19,231 bases of DNA from Bacteroidota bacterium. GTDB taxonomy: Bacteria; Bacteroidota; Bacteroidia; Bacteroidales; Rikenellaceae. Made by a program: the position numbers and the translations under genes. A model generated the notes under the pieces. The model worked only from the letters and a program-made list of their open reading frames with translations, ran no database searches and was not told the DNA's origin. This document shows, in pieces, positions 15,756-19,231 of this stretch; within the stretch, counting starts at the first letter, position 1; the number at the start of each line of letters is the position of its first letter. The stretch covers positions 1 to 19,231 of the forward strand of contig JAEZPN010000013.1 in assembly GCA_023413645.1 (NCBI GenBank). The letters are read 5' to 3'.

Positions 15756-15884
15756 AATTTCGCAGGAGAAGGTAGTAGATGCAACGCTCGGCAAAAAAAA
15801 TGCGGATGGGCTGTACTATGGCGTACTGCCCATTCGCATTTTCTTTTGTTAGCGGCAGCAGATGCTGCCTTATCGTGCGAAATT
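15756..15884 (+). repeat. Structured about 130-bp repeat, copy B2
   Basis: The closing stem AATTTCGCA (15756-15764) pairs with TGCGAAATT (15876-15884). The central hairpin runs AAAATGCGGATGGGC...GCCCATTCGCATTTT, tipped GTAC-TATGGC-GTAC, and is flanked by an A-run and a T-rich run, as in a bidirectional terminator. Hairpin 3 is GGCAGCA-GA-TGCTGCC. Hairpin 1 is not clear here. The last two bases overlap the PPi-PFK stop codon. Confidence 0.85.
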
Positions 15885-17115
15885 ACCAGTTGAGAATCTT
15901 ACGGAAATCATACTCCTCAGGGTTGGGGAGGTAAGCCTTAGCTGCCTCGTAATCTGCGGGAGTGATGTAGTGCATAAGGTTGTCGATAACCTGGTGAATC
16001 TTATCTGCGTTGATGTCTACGAGACGTGGAGGAATCTTGCCTGTCTCGGGATCCTGAAGATCCTTGAGGTAGAGAGGAGATACGTAACCCTCCTGGCTGA
16101 TATAAACCATACAACCTGTCTTACCCTCAGAGAAGAGCTTATATACACCCATACCGAGCTGTGAGCAGTATACGAGGTCGAAAGCACAAGGTGTCTGGCA
16201 GCGTACCTCGTAGCCAATCTCTACGGGACGAGACTTAACCTTGATGCCGAGAGCCTTGCAACGCTTCTCGAGGAGTGTGTTGAACATCTCAGCCTTAGAT
16301 ACCTTACCGAGCTCGGGGTGACCGTGGTCGTCGTATGAGAACTGGATACCAGACTTGAGGATCTCCTCCTGGTCGAGTGCGTGGAATACACCCTCAGATA
16401 CCATTGCAACACCGTAGTCCATCTTGAGGAGCTTACGCTTCACGATAGCCGAGATGATAAGGCTGATGATCTTGTCGATAGTAATCTTTGTCTTGTTGAA
16501 CATCTCGGGGATGATAATCATTGGGTAGTGGCAAGCAGATGCGATACCGAATGCGAGGTGACCTGCTGAGCGACCCATAGCTGCTACTACGAACCAGTTA
16601 GCCGATGTACGAGCATCGTTATATACGGCGCGACCGATTACAGAGCCAGCGTTCTTTGCAGACTGGTAGCCGAAAGTAGGCATACCTGCAGGCAATGGAA
16701 GGTCGTTGTCGATGGTCTTAGGAACGTGGATGTTAGCGATAGGATACTGCTTAGCCTCGAGGAACTTAGCGATGCGGTTTGCAGTTGACGCTGTGTCGTC
16801 ACCACCTACTGTAACGAGGAGCTTGATGTTGTTCTCCTTGAAGAAGTCGAGGTTGAAGTTCTTCTCGAAGTCCTCATCTGTGGGTTTGAAGCGGCTCATA
16901 GTGAGGTAAGAACCACCCTGGTTGAAGATGTAGTCTACGCGGAACATATCGAGGTCCTCGAAGCGGGGATTGGGGTTGAAAAGACCCGAATAGCCGTAGT
17001 GAAGACCGATAACACGATAACCCTTTGCAAGGAATGTCTTGGCAACAGAGCCAACAACGGTGTTCATACCGGGAGCAGGACCGCCACCAGTGAGAATTGC
17101 AATAGCCTCTTTCAT
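15883..17115 (-). CDS. pfp: 6-phosphofructokinase, pyrophosphate-dependent type
   Basis: A 410-residue phosphofructokinase that phosphorylates fructose-6-phosphate to the 1,6-bisphosphate in glycolysis. The motifs are G-G-G-P-A-P-G-M-N (10-18), G-G-D-D-T (104-108), P-K-T-I-D-N-D (132-138) and M-G-R (180-182). ATP-dependent enzymes have G-G-D-G-S and P-G-T-I-D-N-D; the second Asp in GGDD and the Lys in PKTIDND mark the PPi-dependent group, so pyrophosphate is the probable phosphoryl donor and the step reversible. The gene has its own consensus promoter, diverges from the plug-domain gene, and its stop codon is overlapped by repeat B2. It is often annotated pfkA in Bacteroidales. Confidence 0.93.
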   Translation of the reverse strand: MKEAIAILTGGGPAPGMNTVVGSVAKTFLAKGYRVIGLHYGYSGLFNPNPRFEDLDMFRVDYIFNQGGSYLTMSRFKPTDEDFEKNFNLDFFKENNIKLLVTVGGDDTASTANRIAKFLEAKQYPIANIHVPKTIDNDLPLPAGMPTFGYQSAKNAGSVIGRAVYNDARTSANWFVVAAMGRSAGHLAFGIASACHYPMIIIPEMFNKTKITIDKIISLIISAIVKRKLLKMDYGVAMVSEGVFHALDQEEILKSGIQFSYDDHGHPELGKVSKAEMFNTLLEKRCKALGIKVKSRPVEIGYEVRCQTPCAFDLVYCSQLGMGVYKLFSEGKTGCMVYISQEGYVSPLYLKDLQDPETGKIPPRLVDINADKIHQVIDNLMHYITPADYEAAKAYLPNPEEYDFRKILNW

Positions 17116-17158
17116 AATGTATTATTTTTTTATTGTTAAAGATATTCGTTCAATACTA

Positions 17159-17189
17159 CAAAGATAATAAATCTTTTTAGGAATAACAA
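17159..17189 (-). promoter_or_regulatory. PPi-PFK promoter
   Basis: On the minus strand, TTG (17189-17187), a 20-nt spacer and TATCTTTG (17166-17159) match the consensus. The ATG follows 43 nt later. Confidence 0.8.
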
Positions 17190-17227
17190 TTTTTTCGTCA
17201 ATATTCCATTTTTTCGTAAATATTACG

Positions 17228-17235
17228 TAACTTTA
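17228..17235 (+). promoter_or_regulatory. Possible -7 box for the plug-domain gene
   Basis: TAACTTTA is one base off the TAnnTTTG consensus and lies 30 nt before the ATG. No clear -33 box is visible. Confidence 0.3.
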
Positions 17236-17265
17236 CAACAACAGAAACATAAAACAAACTCTACT

Positions 17266-17943
17266 ATGCGACATATCGTACTACTCCTTGCAGCAGTTTT
17301 AACGCTCAACATGGCCTTGGCAGATGAACCGTTTAACGGTCGTATTACACGTGCCGATGGTTCGGGCATCAAAGCTACGGTGCGCGTTGTGGGCAGCGAC
17401 AAACATACACGCGCCGACGGTAAAGGTCGCTTCGGTCTTACGAATATTAAGCCCGACGACACGCTGCAAATCATCTTCAAGCGCGACACCCTCACCATAC
17501 CCCTCGAGGGTCGCCGCAGCATAGAGGTTGAGTGGCTGGAGGAGGGCAAGGTCTACCATGCCAAGGAGTCCGAAGAGCTTATGAACTACGGCTTTGGCTA
17601 TGTGAACCGCCGCGAGAGCACAGACTTCTCTTCGGGCATCTCGGGCGATAGACTTCGCGCTACGGGCTGTAGCAACTTGCAGGATGCTATTATGATGTGC
17701 TACCCAGGCCTACGATATATAAATGGTGAGCTGTGCCTGAGAACGCAGAACTCCATAAACAGCAGTTCTGCGGTGCTTATATTGTGTGACGGCATCGAGA
17801 CACGTCTGGAGCTTATCAGCGTCTACGATGTCAAGTCTGTAGAGATCATCAAGGGCTCGAATATGTATGGCTTCAGGGGCGTTAATGGTGTGGTGCTGGT
17901 TACTACGATGACCGCCGAGGATGCCATCAAGAGAGAGAGGTAG
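17266..17943 (+). CDS. Secreted orphan TonB-plug protein (no barrel)
   Basis: A 225-residue protein with a signal peptide (1-19, ending A-L-A). Residues about 23-92 resemble the CarboxypepD_reg/DUF4480-type beta-sandwich. Residues about 123-215 resemble the TonB receptor plug, ending V-Y-D-V-K-S-V-E-I-I-K-G-S-N-M-Y-G-F-R-G-V-N-G-V-V, as at the end of SusC-type plugs. No barrel follows; the frame stops at 17941-17943 and a 9-bp minisatellite then begins. So this is a free-standing plug rather than a receptor, unless it is a truncated relic. Plug-only proteins occur in Bacteroidetes but their role is unclear; one idea is binding to another receptor or to TonB. It diverges from PPi-PFK and converges on PFOR. 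Confidence 0.8.
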   Translation: MRHIVLLLAAVLTLNMALADEPFNGRITRADGSGIKATVRVVGSDKHTRADGKGRFGLTNIKPDDTLQIIFKRDTLTIPLEGRRSIEVEWLEEGKVYHAKESEELMNYGFGYVNRRESTDFSSGISGDRLRATGCSNLQDAIMMCYPGLRYINGELCLRTQNSINSSSAVLILCDGIETRLELISVYDVKSVEIIKGSNMYGFRGVNGVVLVTTMTAEDAIKRER

Positions 17944-18015
17944 GAGAGATTAAGGAGATTAGGGAAGTTAAGGAGATTAGGGAAGTTAAGGAAGTTAAGG
18001 AATTTAGAGAGATAA
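17944..18015 (+). repeat. 9-bp minisatellite, eight units
   Basis: Eight consecutive 9-mers follow the plug-gene stop: GAGAGATTA, AGGAGATTA, GGGAAGTTA, AGGAGATTA, GGGAAGTTA, AGGAAGTTA, AGGAATTTA, GAGAGATAA. Units 2-5 are an 18-bp pair repeated twice. The plus strand is almost only purine plus T. Similar purine-rich tracts are familiar from Bacteroidales intergenic DNA. From 18016 to 18052 I see nothing. Confidence 0.85.
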
Positions 18016-18052
18016 GAGACTCACTTATTATAACTGCATCAGCACCGAGACC

Positions 18053-18184
18053 TAATTTCTTGTCAGAAGGGTGCCGAGTGCAACACTCGGCAAAAATGCC
18101 GTCGATGGGTAGTACTTAGGTGTACATCCCATTGACGGCATTTTTTGTTAGGGGCCGCAATCGACCCCTTATCACAAGAAATTA
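18053..18184 (+). repeat. Structured about 130-bp repeat, copy C1
   Basis: The closing stem TAATTTCTTGT (18053-18063) pairs with ACAAGAAATTA (18174-18184). Hairpin 1 is a perfect 9-bp stem, TGCCGAGTG-CAA-CACTCGGCA. Hairpin 2 is AATGCCGTCGATGGG.../...CCCATTGACGGCATT, tipped GTAC-TTAGGT-GTAC. Hairpin 3 is AGGGG/CCCCT, followed by TTATC. This is the clearest cloverleaf of the five. Confidence 0.87.
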
Positions 18185-18313
18185 AATTTCTCAGGAGAAG
18201 GTAGTAGATGCAACGCTCGGCAAAAAAAATGTGGATGGGCTGTACTTAAGCGTACTGCCCATTCACATTTTCTTTTGTTAGCGGCAGCAGATGCTGCCTT
18301 ATCGTGAGAAATT
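18185..18313 (+). repeat. Structured about 130-bp repeat, copy C2
   Basis: The closing stem AATTTCTCA (18185-18193) pairs with TGAGAAATT (18305-18313). It has the same length as copy B2 and differs from it at seven positions: two compensated base pairs and three loop bases. The central tip is GTAC-TTAAGC-GTAC. The last two bases overlap the PFOR stop codon, exactly as B2 does for PPi-PFK. Confidence 0.87.
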
Positions 18314-19231
18314 ACTTTGTGCGGTTGATGTAAGAATTGTAACGCCACTTAGCATTCTCCTCCGCTGCCTCGAAGAGCTGCTCTGCCTCTGCGGGGAAGG
18401 CCTTCTTAAGAGAAGTGTAACGTACCTCCTTCATGAGGAAGTCGCGGAACTTGCTCCAGTCGGGCTCCTTAGAGTCCATAACGAAGGGGTTCTTACCCTC
18501 AGCCTCGAGCTGGGGGTTGTAGTGCCAGAGGTGCCAGTAACCACACTCTACAGCCTGCTTACCGATAGACTGTGTGCGTGTCATACCACCCTTGATACCG
18601 TGGTTGATACATGGTGCGTATGCGATGATGAGTGATGGACCGGGATATGCCTCAGCCTCCTTAAGCACGTTGAAGAGCTGCTGCTGTGAAGCACCGATAG
18701 ATACCTGAGCAACATATACGTAGCCATAAGTCATGGCGATAGCACCGATATCCTTCTTGCGGATGCGCTTACCTGCAGATGCGAACTTAGCCACAGCACC
18801 GATAGGAGTAGACTTTGATGACTGACCACCAGTGTTAGAGTAAACCTCAGTATCAACGATAAGGATGTTCACATCCTCGCCAGATGCGAGTACGTGGTCA
18901 ACACCGCCGAAGCCGATGTCGTAGCCCCAACCGTCACCACCAAAGATCCACTGTGACTTCTTAACGAGCCAATCCTTATACTCTACGATAGTCTTGCAAG
19001 CGTCGCACTGGCAAGCCTCAACCATAGGCAAGAGGCGTGATGTGATCTCGCGAGACTGTGCTGCGAGGTGACGAGCATCGATCCACTCCTGCATTACACC
19101 CTTGAGCTCCTCAGAGCAGCAGTTGCACTCTGCGATAGCCTTGCGCATAACATCTGCCAAAGCCTCACGAATCTTCTCAACACCCACGCGCATACCGAGA
19201 CCGAACTCAGCGTTATCCTCGAAGAGTGAGT
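18312..19231 (-). CDS. nifJ: Pyruvate:ferredoxin (flavodoxin) oxidoreductase, C-terminal part (5' end off the right edge)
   Basis: The last 305 codons of PFOR are present; the frame stays open to the window edge (S-L-F-E-D-N-A-E-F-G-L-G-M), so the Met at 19193 is internal and not a start. PFOR converts pyruvate and CoA to acetyl-CoA, CO2 and reduced ferredoxin in anaerobes. The visible part is the thiamine-pyrophosphate domain: G-G-D-G-W-G-Y-D-I-G-F-G-G, D-T-E-V-Y-S-N-T-G-G-Q-S-S-K and A-P-C-I-N-H-G. Upstream Cys residues (C-D-A-C-K and others) belong to the Fe-S region. The C-terminus ends Y-I-N-R-T-K and the stop is overlapped by repeat C2. The N-terminal three quarters lie beyond the window. 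Confidence 0.97.
   Translation of the reverse strand, partial: SLFEDNAEFGLGMRVGVEKIREALADVMRKAIAECNCCSEELKGVMQEWIDARHLAAQSREITSRLLPMVEACQCDACKTIVEYKDWLVKKSQWIFGGDGWGYDIGFGGVDHVLASGEDVNILIVDTEVYSNTGGQSSKSTPIGAVAKFASAGKRIRKKDIGAIAMTYGYVYVAQVSIGASQQQLFNVLKEAEAYPGPSLIIAYAPCINHGIKGGMTRTQSIGKQAVECGYWHLWHYNPQLEAEGKNPFVMDSKEPDWSKFRDFLMKEVRYTSLKKAFPAEAEQLFEAAEENAKWRYNSYINRTK

Noticed and set aside
15624..15884. CRISPR array or integron attC sites
   Set aside because: The units are about 130 bp with no short spacers. The GTTRRRY/RYYYAAC boxes of attC are not present, and there are no cas or integrase genes.
18053..18184. tRNA or tmRNA from the cloverleaf shape
   Set aside because: There is no T-arm motif, anticodon arm of normal size or CCA-type end, and the central arm is far too long.
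19193..19231. Start of PFOR at the internal Met at 19193
   Set aside because: The frame remains open to the edge and reads the conserved L-F-E-D-N-A-E-F-G segment.

Overview
The window looks like chromosomal DNA of a gut-type Bacteroidales bacterium, probably Rikenellaceae/Alistipes-like. The reasons are Bacteroidetes promoters (TTTG, 19-20 nt, TAnnTTTG) before many genes, no strong Shine-Dalgarno sites, a CarboxypepD_reg/TonB receptor, a DUF4988/DUF4465 surface lipoprotein, a fused glycogen synthase-phosphorylase, a pyrophosphate-type phosphofructokinase and pyruvate:ferredoxin oxidoreductase. The genus is inferred; no rRNA or tRNA is present to fix it.

Layout. (1) 1-2171, minus strand: a surface lipoprotein gene runs off the left edge. 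It has a long leader carrying a clear cobalamin riboswitch (1982-2158), so it is probably a B12-acquisition protein. (2) 2232-6728, plus strand: prfC, a small membrane-anchored His-rich protein 18 nt behind it, then a TonB-dependent receptor with its own promoter. The His-rich protein and a CxxC in the receptor plug hint at metal-related uptake. (3) 6741-7801: a repeat-rich, AT-rich patch holding an ORF6N-domain gene between two copies of one hairpin, with a REP-like palindrome on the left and a cloverleaf repeat on the right. (4) 7832-13711, plus strand: a MATE transporter with an almost leaderless promoter, then the 1,414-residue GT3-GT35 fusion behind a structured leader. (5) 13745-15596: a shared terminator hairpin, a minus-strand cardiolipin synthase-like gene, then greA with a long leader and a strong terminator. 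(6) 15624-18313: PPi-PFK (minus) and an orphan TonB-plug protein (plus) diverge from about 17.2 kb. Each side ends in a tandem pair of about 130-bp structured repeats, and a 9-bp minisatellite follows the plug gene. (7) 18312-19231, minus: the C-terminal part of PFOR runs off the right edge.

The most unusual content is a family of five about 130-bp elements, all in the same orientation (7673, 15624, 15756, 18053, 18185). Each has a 9-11-bp closing stem whose sequence differs between copies but stays complementary, plus a central hairpin tipped GTAC-N6-GTAC, and up to two further hairpins. The two most similar copies differ at seven positions; four form two compensated base pairs and three lie in the terminal loop. 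The sequence therefore supports selection on a fold. I do not recognise the family.

Most genes are housekeeping or central carbon metabolism (translation termination, transcript cleavage, glycogen turnover, glycolysis, pyruvate oxidation) mixed with envelope functions (TonB receptor, plug protein, lipoprotein, transporter, phospholipid synthesis).
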